Of a stretch of 64,000 bases of DNA, positions 9,186 to 18,241 are shown piece after piece (the stretch's first letter is position 1; the number at the start of each line of letters is the position of its first letter). The position numbers and the translations under genes are program-made. The stretch comes from Streptomyces sp. CBMA152 (GTDB lineage Bacteria; Actinomycetota; Actinomycetes; Streptomycetales; Streptomycetaceae). The notes below the pieces were generated by a model. The model was not told where the DNA came from and did not search any database. It saw nothing but the letters and a program-made list of their open reading frames with translations. Location: NCBI RefSeq assembly GCF_014596475.1, contig NZ_MECJ01000011.1, positions 372,001-436,000 on the forward strand. Reading direction: 5' to 3'.

Positions 9186-9394
9186 CACGTGCTCCGGGTC
9201 GCTGGATGCGGCGACAGCGTCCAGGCACCGGCGCCTTGGCGCCATTCGAGCACGGCACGGCACGGGCCGCCGGGTGCCCGGGGCCATCCGGGTGGCGGTG
9301 CACTACGACGGATCAGGCGGGCGGCCCCGGCCCGTACACGATGTTCGCGTACGGACCGGGGCCGCCGTGGGTCAGTGCGAGCCGCCGTGCCCCA

Positions 9395-11173
9395 TCAGTG
9401 GCGCGGGCCTCCCTTGCCCTTGCCCTTCCCCTTGTCCGGCTCGCCGCGCTTGTTGGTGAGCCGCAGCTCGATGCCCTTCGGCGCGTTCTCGGCGGTGAGG
9501 ACGTACGGACCCGAGACGGGGTTGCCGGGCAGCACATACCCCTCGGGGACCGCGACCTCCCGGACGTAGTACGTGCCCAGGTCAAGGCGGTCGAAGTCGC
9601 ATCTGCCCGTGCCGTTGGTCGCGCACGCGGGGCCGGTCTTGGTGTCGGGACCGGGGCCGGACGTCTGCAGGCCCGGCCGCCCGTTGGTCTCCCGCCACAG
9701 CTCGAACACCACCCCGCTCAGTGGCCGGTGGGTCGTCTCGTCCGTCTTGTGCACGTAGATGCCGCCGTGGACCGGCGGGATCGGGGCGTCCTCGACGGTG
9801 ACGGCGACGCCTCGCTCGGCGTTCTCGGCGGTCAGCTCGTGCGGGCCGGACACATTGGGCCGGGGCAGCTCATAGCCGTTCGGCGCCTTCGTCTCCTGCC
9901 AGTAGTACGAGCCCAGCGACAGATCGGCCACCCGGCACTCGCCGTCCGCACCCGTTGTGCACGCACCGCCGACCGCCGTGTCCGGTGTGGCGCCGCCGGT
10001 CTGCAACCCGGCCTGGCCATTGGACTCCCGCCACAGCTGGAACACCGCGCCCGGCAGCGGACGGCCCGTGTCGGACGCCTTCTTGGTCACGCTGATCCGG
10101 CCGTGGACGACAGGCGGCTCGTCGTCCGGCAGATCCCCGTCGAAGGGGTAGCTGTGCAGTTCATAGCCGCCGGAGCCCTCCTGGACCAGGTTGCCGGCGA
10201 GGTAGACGCGGCCGTTCATGCCCGGTGTGGAGATCGTCGTGGTGCCGGCCGGGTTGCCCGCCATCATCGAGCCCTGGAACTGGGCGCCACCGGTGAGCCG
10301 CACGGTGGTCGCGGTGGGGAAGTTCCACATCAACTTCGGCCGCAGTTGGGTCAGTTGATCGCCCGGGAGACCGGTGCCGGTGTAGGTGTTGATGGTGGGG
10401 GTGTTCGAGAGCATGTTCACGATCACGGTCGCGCCGGCCGGGATGCCCGTGAAGGCCAGACCCACCTGCGTCGTCGGCCCACCGAGGTCACCGGGGACGT
10501 TGAAGACCTGCCGTTTGCTGGTGCCGTCGCCCTTGAACGTGACCGCGCCGCTCGACGCGGTGACCGTACCGGTGGCGCTCTGGCGGGCCATGGAGTGTGA
10601 GAACCGCTCGATGACCGGCAGCAGGTCGGCGTACTTGGCGCCCGCGCCGCTGTCCTGGATGGCCTTGCCGGTCGGGGCGATACTGATCGTCCCGGTGGCC
10701 GTCGTGCCGTACCGCAGATTCCCCCAGGCGGTCGTCTTGGAGTCGGAACCACCGAGGTAGAGCGTGTTGCCGCCCGCGACCGAGACGCCCTTGCCGACCG
10801 TGACGAAGTCCGTGCCGTCCGGCGGGACCACCCGCGAGCCCACGCCGACGACACTCATGTTGAACGCGCCGCCGCCGTTCTTGGCGATGCTCAGACCGCC
10901 GAGCGTGACGACCTGCCCCTCCACCTCGGCGGCCCGGCCCTGCACCGTGTAGTCGCCGCCGACGAACACGTTGATCGAGGCGTCCCGCCCGACGAAGTCA
11001 CCGTTGTGCGGCGGCGGGTAGGTGCCCGGACACTGCGGGCCCGAACAGGCACCCAGCGGTGGGGGCAGCGAGACTGCGGCGCTGGGCCAGGCCGCCGCCA
11101 ACGGCGTACCGGCCAGGGCTGTCACCACCGCAAGCCGTACCAGCAGGCTTCTTGCGCGGGCGCGGTTCGGCAC
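9395..11173 (-). CDS. Choice-of-anchor A family secreted protein with two SpaA/Cna-B-type domains
   Basis: A 592-residue exported protein. It has a signal peptide (about residues 1-33), a beta-rich choice-of-anchor A region (about 50-330), then two prealbumin-like repeats starting ISVTKKASDTGRPLPGAVF and YVHKTDETTHRPLSGVVF. Each repeat keeps the Lys near its start and the Glu of YYWQETKAP / YYVREVAVPEGY that normally catalyse an internal isopeptide bond. The protein ends in a Lys/Gly-rich tail, with no LPXTG or LAXTG sorting signal and no membrane segment, so how it is held at the wall is unclear. Start is GTG with a CGGAG box 6 nt upstream. Confidence 0.82.
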   Translation of the reverse strand: MPNRARARSLLVRLAVVTALAGTPLAAAWPSAAVSLPPPLGACSGPQCPGTYPPPHNGDFVGRDASINVFVGGDYTVQGRAAEVEGQVVTLGGLSIAKNGGGAFNMSVVGVGSRVVPPDGTDFVTVGKGVSVAGGNTLYLGGSDSKTTAWGNLRYGTTATGTISIAPTGKAIQDSGAGAKYADLLPVIERFSHSMARQSATGTVTASSGAVTFKGDGTSKRQVFNVPGDLGGPTTQVGLAFTGIPAGATVIVNMLSNTPTINTYTGTGLPGDQLTQLRPKLMWNFPTATTVRLTGGAQFQGSMMAGNPAGTTTISTPGMNGRVYLAGNLVQEGSGGYELHSYPFDGDLPDDEPPVVHGRISVTKKASDTGRPLPGAVFQLWRESNGQAGLQTGGATPDTAVGGACTTGADGECRVADLSLGSYYWQETKAPNGYELPRPNVSGPHELTAENAERGVAVTVEDAPIPPVHGGIYVHKTDETTHRPLSGVVFELWRETNGRPGLQTSGPGPDTKTGPACATNGTGRCDFDRLDLGTYYVREVAVPEGYVLPGNPVSGPYVLTAENAPKGIELRLTNKRGEPDKGKGKGKGGPRH

Positions 11174-11337
11174 GGACGCTCCGATCTACGGGGACGCGAA
11201 CAGCGGACCCCGCCAGCAGAAACGGTCGAGCGCCCAGGAGCCGCCAACCGGCCCGGCGACGCGCAGAAGATCGCTCGCATGGGCCAGCTTGCCCGAATTC
11301 CGAACACGCGCACGCAAAGGGGGGGCGCTCCCCGGAT

Positions 11338-11922
11338 TCAGGGACGCGTCTTGGCCAGCAGCTCGACGATCTCGGCCGTGGTACCGCTCTCACCGAGGCG
11401 CGGGAAGATCCGCTCCACGCTGTTGCGATGCGCCTCCGCGTCCAGGTCGGCCATGGCGTCGATGGCCAGGGTGACGTGGTAGCCGTGCTCATGGGCGGCG
11501 CGTGCGGTGGACTCCACGCCGATGCTCGTGGCGATTCCGGCCAGCACGATCTGGGTGACGCCCCGGCGGCGCAGCTGAAGATCGAGGTCGGTGCCGTGGA
11601 ACGCGCCCCAGTTGCGCTTGGTCACCCTGATGTCCTCGGGGTGCCCGGACAGCTCGTCGACAACGATGTCCCAGCCCTCGGGGAGCCCCGCTCCCCCACG
11701 GCTCGCCTCGGTGCGGCCCGGTGTGGCGTCCGCTCCGTCGGCGGCGACGGTGACTCGTACGAGAACGACCGGGAGGTCGTGGGAGCGGAAGGCGGCGGCC
11801 AGTTCGGCAGCGCGGGCCACCACTTCGGGGCCGGTGTGGGGAGTGGTCGGGGCGACGACGATGCCCTTCTGGAGGTCGATCACGACGAGCGCGGTGCGGG
11901 CGTCGAGAGTGGTCAGGGTCAT
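11338..11922 (-). CDS. Isochorismatase-family hydrolase
   Basis: A 194-residue single-domain protein. The Asp of ALVVIDLQKG (about residue 14) and the Lys of RVTKRNWGAF (about residue 100) match the first two catalytic positions. The third is Gly, in AGIATSIGVES, where nicotinamidase-type members have Cys. A Gly here is also found in PhzD/EntB-type isochorismatases, which do not use a thiol. The substrate is unknown. The start ATG follows GAAAGGG. The gene lies 42 bp after the MFS gene on the same strand and is probably the last gene of the MarR-controlled operon. Confidence 0.87.
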   Translation of the reverse strand: MTLTTLDARTALVVIDLQKGIVVAPTTPHTGPEVVARAAELAAAFRSHDLPVVLVRVTVAADGADATPGRTEASRGGAGLPEGWDIVVDELSGHPEDIRVTKRNWGAFHGTDLDLQLRRRGVTQIVLAGIATSIGVESTARAAHEHGYHVTLAIDAMADLDAEAHRNSVERIFPRLGESGTTAEIVELLAKTRP

Positions 11923-11964
11923 GGGTGTGCCCTTTCTGATGTGCCGGGTGTCATGTCGCATGGT

Positions 11965-13389
11965 TTACGGGTTCGGTGCGCCGACGCGGCGCAAGGACGG
12001 GTCCAGAAGGGTGGCCGCGGCGAGCAGGACGGACACGGCGGCCATGAACAGACCCAGGTCGTGCAGCCCCCGGGTGTCGGCGCCGTGCTTGAAGAAGGCG
12101 GCGTTGGCGGACGAGGCGATCAACGCGCCGAGATACATGAACGTACGCAGCAGCCCGGCGGCGGAGCCGATGCGGGCGGGGTCGGCCTGGTGGTACAGCG
12201 CGTTCTGGTTGGCGAGCCCGATGAGGCCCTGCGGAACCCCCATGACCACGCCGACCAGGATCAGCAGCCACACCGCGCTGCCGGAACCCAGAAGCAGCAA
12301 CAGGGCGGAGCCGATCACCTGGAAGACGCTGCCGACGACGAGTTTGCCGCGCAGCCACGGACGGCGTCCAGTGATTCCGGAGACGAGCACCGCGCTCAAC
12401 GAAAGCGGCAGTTGGATCAGCCCGGCCATTGAGGCGGACAGCCCGCGCCCCTCCTCCAGCCACTGGGTGAACCCGTACAGGAAGGCGTACAACGTGATGA
12501 AGCTCAGCACCTGCCGCAGATACGTGGTCATCAGCGGGCCGTTGCTCCCGAACACCCGCAGATCGATAAACGGCTCCGCTGTGCGCAACTCCCGTACGGC
12601 AAAACCTCCTGCCGCCAAAGCGGCGAGCACCAGCAGGTACCAGTGGGTGAGTTGAGGACCCATCAGGAACAGCATCGCGGTGACGAGCGCGACCGCGAAC
12701 AGCCCCATGCCCGCCAGATCCACCCGCGCCTTCGGTAGGCGTGTGTCCTGTTCCTTCCCGCCAGTGGGCGCCTTGGGCAGGCGCCGCGCGCCGAGTACGA
12801 GACAGGCGGCCGAGAGCGGGATGTTGACCGCGAAGATCCACTGCCAGCCGCCCAGACCGATCAGCAGTCCGCCGAGTGCGGGGCCGACGACGGCGGTGAC
12901 CTGGTTGGCCACCGACAGTGCGGTGAGGATGCCGACCGGGCTCTCCTGGCCAGTGCGTTCGGCCTCGCTGCGAGTCAGCGACATCGACGCCGGATACGCG
13001 GCCGAGGTGCCGAAGCCGAGCAGCACTCGACTCGCGATCAGCACGCCAAGGGTGGGCGCGAGGATGCCGAGGAGCCCGGCGGCGCCGACCAGGGCCGTGC
13101 CCACGAGGTAGAGGCGGCGGGGGCCGTATCCGTCGACCAGCCGTCCGATGACCGGCTGGCCTATGGCGGTGGCGAGATAGAGCGCGGAAACCAGCCAGGC
13201 CGTCCGCGCCGGAGGCGCCCCGAACGCGGCGCCGATCGGCACCAACGCGACCGCGATCATCGAGGAGTTGATCGGGTTCAGGACCGAACCCAGGATCATC
13301 GGGGCGATCAGGCGACGATCGAAGCCGTCCTGCGAACGGGTCGAAGGTCGGCGCAGTGAGCGGGCTATCCGTGCGACTAACGCGCTCAC
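11965..13389 (-). CDS. MFS transporter (drug:H+ antiporter, DHA2-like)
   Basis: A 474-residue integral membrane protein with 12-14 predicted transmembrane helices and the MFS motif-A-like loop GRLVDGYGPRRLYLVG. The motif-C-like segment ALGGLLIGLGGWQWIF is typical of DHA2 exporters. GTG 13389 is chosen because it overlaps the MarR stop codon (GTGA) and starts just before the first basic/hydrophobic segment. Coupled to the MarR gene, it is likely an efflux pump derepressed by a small molecule. Confidence 0.9.
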   Translation of the reverse strand: MSALVARIARSLRRPSTRSQDGFDRRLIAPMILGSVLNPINSSMIAVALVPIGAAFGAPPARTAWLVSALYLATAIGQPVIGRLVDGYGPRRLYLVGTALVGAAGLLGILAPTLGVLIASRVLLGFGTSAAYPASMSLTRSEAERTGQESPVGILTALSVANQVTAVVGPALGGLLIGLGGWQWIFAVNIPLSAACLVLGARRLPKAPTGGKEQDTRLPKARVDLAGMGLFAVALVTAMLFLMGPQLTHWYLLVLAALAAGGFAVRELRTAEPFIDLRVFGSNGPLMTTYLRQVLSFITLYAFLYGFTQWLEEGRGLSASMAGLIQLPLSLSAVLVSGITGRRPWLRGKLVVGSVFQVIGSALLLLLGSGSAVWLLILVGVVMGVPQGLIGLANQNALYHQADPARIGSAAGLLRTFMYLGALIASSANAAFFKHGADTRGLHDLGLFMAAVSVLLAAATLLDPSLRRVGAPNP

Positions 13390-13859
13390 GGCTGCGTGAG
13401 ACGTTCCAGCAGGGCCATCGCCTCGACGATGGTGCGCCGCTCGTTCTCCGAGTAGCGGTCCTGGAGCGCCCGGGCCAGCCACTCCTCGCGGGCCTGCCGG
13501 TTGCCTTCGGCGCGCTCACGGCCCGCTCTGGTCAGGCTGACCAGCTGGCGGCGGCCGTCCTGGGGGTCGGGATGGCGCTGGATCAGCCCGTGCCGGTCCA
13601 ACCCCGCGAGGGTGGCGGCCATCGACTGGGGGCGCACCCCCTCGGTGGCCGCCAGAGCGCTGGCCGAGGTGGTGCCGGCTTTGCCCAGGAGGGTGAGCGC
13701 GGACACCTGGGACGGGGTGAGGTCCTGTGTCTCGGCGATCTCCCGGAGCCGTCGCCGCAGGCGACTGAACGCCACCCGCAGGTCACGCGCCGCGCTGACG
13801 GCCGACCCGGAGATGTCCCCGGTGATCTCTTCTCTGTCGTCCGTGGTCATATCGTCCAC
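13386..13859 (-). CDS. MarR-family repressor
   Basis: A 157-residue winged-helix protein. The recognition region SASALAATEGVRPQSMAATL lies near residue 80 and the wing DPQDGRRQLVSLT near residue 110. GTG 13859 is preferred over ATG 13850 because the AAGGA box lies 6 nt before the GTG but 15 nt before the ATG. A strong triple half-site operator overlaps the promoter region immediately upstream. It overlaps the following MFS gene by 4 bp. The standard model is ligand-relieved autorepression of the three-gene operon. Confidence 0.9.
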   Translation of the reverse strand: MDDMTTDDREEITGDISGSAVSAARDLRVAFSRLRRRLREIAETQDLTPSQVSALTLLGKAGTTSASALAATEGVRPQSMAATLAGLDRHGLIQRHPDPQDGRRQLVSLTRAGRERAEGNRQAREEWLARALQDRYSENERRTIVEAMALLERLTQP

Positions 13860-13874
13860 CGTAAATCCTTCAGG

Positions 13875-13894
13875 CTGGACTGTCCAGTCTGGAC
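13875..13894. promoter_or_regulatory. Probable MarR operator: three alternating half-sites
   Basis: CTGGAC-T-GTCCAG-T-CTGGAC makes two overlapping perfect 13-bp palindromes (13875-13887 and 13882-13894). It ends 16 bp before the MarR start codon, ideal for autoregulation. Confidence 0.8.
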
Positions 13895-14017
13895 TGCACA
13901 GTTTCACCTGAACATTTTTACGCCACCGCATGTGCGCGGGGGCGCCGACGGATGTGCGCGGGCACACGCCCGGTGTGATGCTGGGCGTTGACACCTCGAC
14001 CGCCGCCGGGAGACTCC

Positions 14018-14554
14018 ATGAGCGACCGCCACCACGTCGTCCTGCTGCCGTTCGCCGACCCGGCGCGGTGCCGGTCCGCGTTCGCGCAGGCCAAGGAACT
14101 GCCCGGGCTGCGCCAGGCCGCGATCCTGGAGCGTTCGGCGGACGGCGTACTGGACGTGCCCGACAACCACGTGCGCGGCGCGGGCGTGCCCACCGTCGGC
14201 TCGGGCGTGGTCGGCGGCCTCATCGGTCTGCTTGGCGGCCCGCTCGGGATGCTGCTCGGCTTCACGGCGGGAGCCGCGCTCGGCAACGCGGCCGAGGGCC
14301 GACGCGAATTGGACGACATGGCCGGTCTCATCGTGCTGAGCGCCCGCGTCCCGGACGGCGCCGCGCTGCTCGTCCTCGACCTGGACGAAGCCTCGCCCGC
14401 ACCGGTCGACCAGCTGGCCGCCGACCACGACGTCGCCGCCGAGCGGCTGTCCGCGAGCGCGTTCGCCGAGCAGGTCCGTGCGGCCGAACGGCAGGCCGAG
14501 CGTCCGGCCGGGGACTCCCCGGCCGCCACCGATGCCCGGAACCCGCTTGACTAA
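14018..14554 (+). CDS. DUF1269-like protein with glycine-zipper membrane segment
   Basis: A 178-residue protein. A ferredoxin-like N-terminus (HHVVLLPFADPARCRSAF) is followed by a Gly-rich hydrophobic hairpin (about residues 63-92, GVVGGLIGLLGGPLGMLLGF) and a soluble tail that begins IVLSARVPDGAALLVLDLDE, the arrangement seen in DUF1269 proteins. These are thought to be membrane associated; the function is unknown. ATG 14018 follows GGGAGA. Divergent from the MarR gene. Confidence 0.7.
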   Translation: MSDRHHVVLLPFADPARCRSAFAQAKELPGLRQAAILERSADGVLDVPDNHVRGAGVPTVGSGVVGGLIGLLGGPLGMLLGFTAGAALGNAAEGRRELDDMAGLIVLSARVPDGAALLVLDLDEASPAPVDQLAADHDVAAERLSASAFAEQVRAAERQAERPAGDSPAATDARNPLD

Positions 14555-14610
14555 GCGTCATCACCCTGCTGCGCTAGGTGAGTTGGGCGACCTAGGGGTG
14601 GGGAGTCGCG

Positions 14611-17292
14611 GTGTCATCACGGGCGGATCTGCGCGCGCTGTTCCGGTCCAACGACCGGGAGTTACGGGCGGTCGACTTCTTCGCCGACCGGCGTGACGAA
14701 TGGGTCACCGTGGCCTCCAGCCTCGTACGCCACATACGATGGGTGAACGATCCCGCCTTCGACGTCCAGGACCTGGAGACCCCCCGGCGCAATGTGCTGG
14801 TCTTCTACGGCGTGGGCGGCATCGGCAAGTCCACGCTCTCCCGTGGTGTGGCGGAGCACCTGGTGGACGGCGCGGCCCACGGGGCGAACTGGCCGCCGCT
14901 GGACCCGCAGGTCGGGCCGGTCATTCCGGTCCGGGTCGATCTGGCGCGGGACGCCGGTACGGACTTCGAGGCGCTGATCCTGGCCCTGCGCCTCGCCGTG
15001 GCGGAGCTCGGGGTGCCGATGCCCACCTTCGACCTCGCCTTCCAGCGGTACTGGGAGCGCAACCACCCCGGTGAGCCGATCGAGGAGTACTTACGTCGGC
15101 GTACGTGGTTCAGCCGTTTCCCCGCGACCCGCTCGATGCCCCGGCAGATGCAGTCGGCCCTGTCCGATGTCGCCCAGGCACTCCAACTGCCAGGCACAGC
15201 AGGGGCGTTGGTGGGGCAGGGGCTGCGCGCTGTGGTGCGCGGGCTGCGCGAGCACCGGCGCCAGGTGCGCGCGCTGGCCGACTGCCGCCGCCTCGCCGAT
15301 CTGCTGGAGGCCGATCCGGACCTGGAGGCGCTGAGCTACTACGCCCATCTGCTGGCCTGGGACCTCAGCCGGGTCTCCGCCCGGAACCGGGCTGTGCTCG
15401 TGGTGCTCCTGGACACCTTCGAGGACGTCGGCAGCCGGGTGCACCGGGATCTGGAGCGGCTGATCCAGCGCGTGGTCTGGCTGATGCCGAACGCGCTGTT
15501 CATCATCACCGGCCGCAACCGACTCCCGTGGGACGACCCTCAGTTGGAGGGCCAGTTGGACTGGGCTGGCCCGCAGTACTGGCCGCTGCTGGCCGGCGGC
15601 TCCGAGGAGGATCCGCGCCAGCACCCGGTGGGCTATCTGTCGGCGGGCGACTGCGAGACGTATCTGTGCCACCGGCTCACGCTCGGCGGCAGCCCGCTGA
15701 TAGACGACCGCACCCGCCGGCTGATCACCGCCAACTCCCATGGCCTGCCGCTCTATCTCGATCTGGCCGTCATGCGGTTCCTGGACCTCTACCGGCGCGA
15801 CGGCCGCGCCCCCGAGCCCACCGACTTCAACCTCGACTTCCCCGCCCTGGTCGCGCGCACCTTCCGCGATCTCACCGCCGATGTGCGGCGGGTGCTGCGC
15901 GCGGTGAGTCTGCTCGACTCGTTCTCGGTGGAGCTGGCGACCGCCTCCGCCGGGCTCGATCACGACGCGCCCGCCCTCGACCTGGTCGAGCGGCCCTTCG
16001 TCGACAGCGACCACGGCGCGCCCTGGCCGTACCGGCTGCACGATCTCGTACGCGACGCGGTACGAGAGGCCGACTGCACCAGCGAGGACCGGTGGAGCGC
16101 CGCAGACTGGCAGCGGGCCGCGCGCCGCACCTTCGACGCCCTGGGCTCCCAGACCACCGGCGAGCGGCAGCGACTGGTGGCCGCGCTGCGCCAGGGCCTG
16201 CGCCTGGCGCGTGACTACCGGCTCGACCTGGCGTGGCTGGCCGACGCGGCGTTTCGTTATGTGGACGACTTCGTCTGGGAACCCATCGAGTTACCACCCG
16301 CCGCCGGGACAGATCCCCAGACTCCCCAGGCACCTCCGGGTATCGACAGCCCGGCCGAAGCGCTCGCCGTGACGCTCTCGGTGATCGCCCGGCGCCAGCG
16401 CCGCCACCGGGGCGAGACCGCCGAGCAGCTGCGCACCGTGCTAGCCAGCGGCCAACTCCCCGCCGAACTCCTGGAGTTACCCCGGTACTTCCTCGCCGAA
16501 TGCGACCGCGACCTGGGCCACTTCGACGCGTCGCTGGAAGGGATGCGGCAGGTCGCCGAGGCCGGTGGACACCTCGCCCCCACGGCCGCCCGGGGTCTGG
16601 TGCATCTGGCGCGCCGCATCGGCCGGTTCGGGCACGTCCGCACCGCCGCCGAGGCCCTGGGCCCCGAGGGCCGACGCGACCGGGTCCTGGGTGATCTGTG
16701 GTGGACCCAGGGCAGCATGGGGCTCGCCTGCTCCGCGTACGCCGCCGCCCGTGACGAGGCACTGCGCGCGGGCCAGCCAGGTGAGGCGGCGTTGTCCCAG
16801 GCCTGTCTGGCCTACGCCGCCGCCTTCCAGGACCGGCCCCGGTCCGCCGAACAGATCGCCCGGGCCGAGGACATGCTCGCCGGGGTCTCCATCCGCTGGG
16901 CCGAGGTCCAGAACGACATCGCGGCCCTGATCCGGGACGCGGGCGTGGCCTCGGATCTGCCCGAGCGGGCCGACGACCTCCTCGCCCGGGCACGCGCGGC
17001 AGGTCTGACGTCGTCCATCGCATATGTGCGCCTCGCCGTGTGCCTGCACGCGGCCGTTCTGGGACACCCCGATCAGCTCGACGACGCCCGGGCCCGGTTG
17101 CGTACGTGCGTACGGGGTGAGGAGTTCGCGTATCTGGCCGAGCTCTCCTATCTGATGGCCGACGAGGAGCCGCCCGCCGATCTGCCGCGCGCCCAGTGGC
17201 TCGACGGCCGACCACAGGTGCGGGCGCGCTGGACGGCCGTCGTGCAGGACCGGCGCCGAGAAGCAGCCGCACGTGCCGTGAGGGGGGAATGA
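14611..17292 (+). CDS. STAND-type P-loop ATPase with C-terminal helical sensor
   Basis: An 893-residue protein. Walker A GVGGIGKST lies at residues 67-75 and a Walker B-like strand AVLVVLLDTFEDV at about 260-272; a sensor-like ITGRNRLPW follows at about 305. This gives an AAA/STAND NTPase core (about 1-460). The C-terminal 400 residues are helical and TPR-like, without a named domain. The GTG start follows GGGGAGTCGCG. STAND proteins are ligand-triggered oligomerising switches used in regulation and in defence; the effector is not recognised here. The C-terminal half is clearly homologous to the sensor-only protein at 19228-20445. The kinase gene follows after 4 bp. Confidence 0.82.
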   Translation: MSSRADLRALFRSNDRELRAVDFFADRRDEWVTVASSLVRHIRWVNDPAFDVQDLETPRRNVLVFYGVGGIGKSTLSRGVAEHLVDGAAHGANWPPLDPQVGPVIPVRVDLARDAGTDFEALILALRLAVAELGVPMPTFDLAFQRYWERNHPGEPIEEYLRRRTWFSRFPATRSMPRQMQSALSDVAQALQLPGTAGALVGQGLRAVVRGLREHRRQVRALADCRRLADLLEADPDLEALSYYAHLLAWDLSRVSARNRAVLVVLLDTFEDVGSRVHRDLERLIQRVVWLMPNALFIITGRNRLPWDDPQLEGQLDWAGPQYWPLLAGGSEEDPRQHPVGYLSAGDCETYLCHRLTLGGSPLIDDRTRRLITANSHGLPLYLDLAVMRFLDLYRRDGRAPEPTDFNLDFPALVARTFRDLTADVRRVLRAVSLLDSFSVELATASAGLDHDAPALDLVERPFVDSDHGAPWPYRLHDLVRDAVREADCTSEDRWSAADWQRAARRTFDALGSQTTGERQRLVAALRQGLRLARDYRLDLAWLADAAFRYVDDFVWEPIELPPAAGTDPQTPQAPPGIDSPAEALAVTLSVIARRQRRHRGETAEQLRTVLASGQLPAELLELPRYFLAECDRDLGHFDASLEGMRQVAEAGGHLAPTAARGLVHLARRIGRFGHVRTAAEALGPEGRRDRVLGDLWWTQGSMGLACSAYAAARDEALRAGQPGEAALSQACLAYAAAFQDRPRSAEQIARAEDMLAGVSIRWAEVQNDIAALIRDAGVASDLPERADDLLARARAAGLTSSIAYVRLAVCLHAAVLGHPDQLDDARARLRTCVRGEEFAYLAELSYLMADEEPPADLPRAQWLDGRPQVRARWTAVVQDRRREAAARAVRGE

Positions 17293-17296
17293 GCCG

Positions 17297-18241
17297 ATGG
17301 CGACCTACACCACGCTCGACGACATCGATCTGTCCGCCGTCGCCTACCACTACGGCCTCGGCCCGATCCGGCTCGCCCCCCTGCCCGGCGGCGCCGCCAA
17401 CTCCAGTTTCCGTGTCACGGCGGCGACCGGCACCTACGTCCTGACGATCCTCGACAACCACGACACCGCCAGCGCACGCCGACTCTCCGCGCACACTCAG
17501 GCGCTCTTCCGGCTGGGTGTGCCGACCAACGAGGTCGTCCCGACCGTCGACGGCGCACCGATCACCCGGCTGCGCGGCCGTGGGGCGGTCCTGAAGAAGT
17601 GGATCGAAGGAATCGTTCGGCAACCCCTGCCCCTGACCCACCTCCCTGCGGCGGGCCGTATGCTCGCCGAACTCCACGCACTCCCACCCACCTCACCCGG
17701 CCTCGCCGACCTCCCGGTCGGCACACGTCGGCTGACCCCTCAACACGAGTTACTCATCCGGGAGTTCACGGACAAGGAATTCGCCGCCTGGCTCACCGAC
17801 CACCTCGATCGCGTCCACACCGCCGAGGCGGCCAACCAGCGTACGCCCAGGATCGTGCACGGCGACTTCTTCGACGACAACATCGTGATACGCACCGACG
17901 GCGGCCTCTCCCTGCTCGACTGGGAGACACTCACCCTCGACGACCCCCTCCTCGATCTGGGTGCGGCGGCGGTGGGTGTGGGACGGGAGGCGGGTCTGCT
18001 CGCACCGGCTCGGCTGCGCGCGCTGGTCAGCGGTTACGAGCAGGTCGCCCCGTTGTCGGACGCCGACCGGGCCGACCTGCCCATGGAGATCACCCACGCC
18101 GCGCTGATCATCGCGTTCCACCGCTACCGCCGCCACCACATCCGCTTCCCCGACCCGCGCAAGAGCGGCTACCACATGGAGATGATCACGTTCGTGGACT
18201 CGGTGGCGGAGGGCACCCGGACGCTGCGCGAGCGCGACTAG
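17297..18241 (+). CDS. APH-family phosphotransferase (choline/homoserine kinase-like)
   Basis: A 314-residue protein-kinase-like fold enzyme. A Gly/Ala-rich loop PLPGGAANSSFRV near residue 29 corresponds to the nucleotide loop. The catalytic Brenner motif HGDFFDDNIV is near residue 189, and LLDWETLTLDDPLLDL supplies the metal-binding Asp. ATG follows GAGGGGGG and lies 4 bp after the ATPase stop, so the two are co-expressed. The substrate may be a small molecule; aminoglycoside resistance is not implied. Its last codon shares the bases CTAG with the stop of the convergent paralogue. Confidence 0.85.
   Translation: MATYTTLDDIDLSAVAYHYGLGPIRLAPLPGGAANSSFRVTAATGTYVLTILDNHDTASARRLSAHTQALFRLGVPTNEVVPTVDGAPITRLRGRGAVLKKWIEGIVRQPLPLTHLPAAGRMLAELHALPPTSPGLADLPVGTRRLTPQHELLIREFTDKEFAAWLTDHLDRVHTAEAANQRTPRIVHGDFFDDNIVIRTDGGLSLLDWETLTLDDPLLDLGAAAVGVGREAGLLAPARLRALVSGYEQVAPLSDADRADLPMEITHAALIIAFHRYRRHHIRFPDPRKSGYHMEMITFVDSVAEGTRTLRERD

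Noticed and set aside
17297..18241. Aminoglycoside resistance gene
   Set aside because: The fold is shared with many metabolic kinases, and no aminoglycoside-specific signature or biosynthetic context is present.
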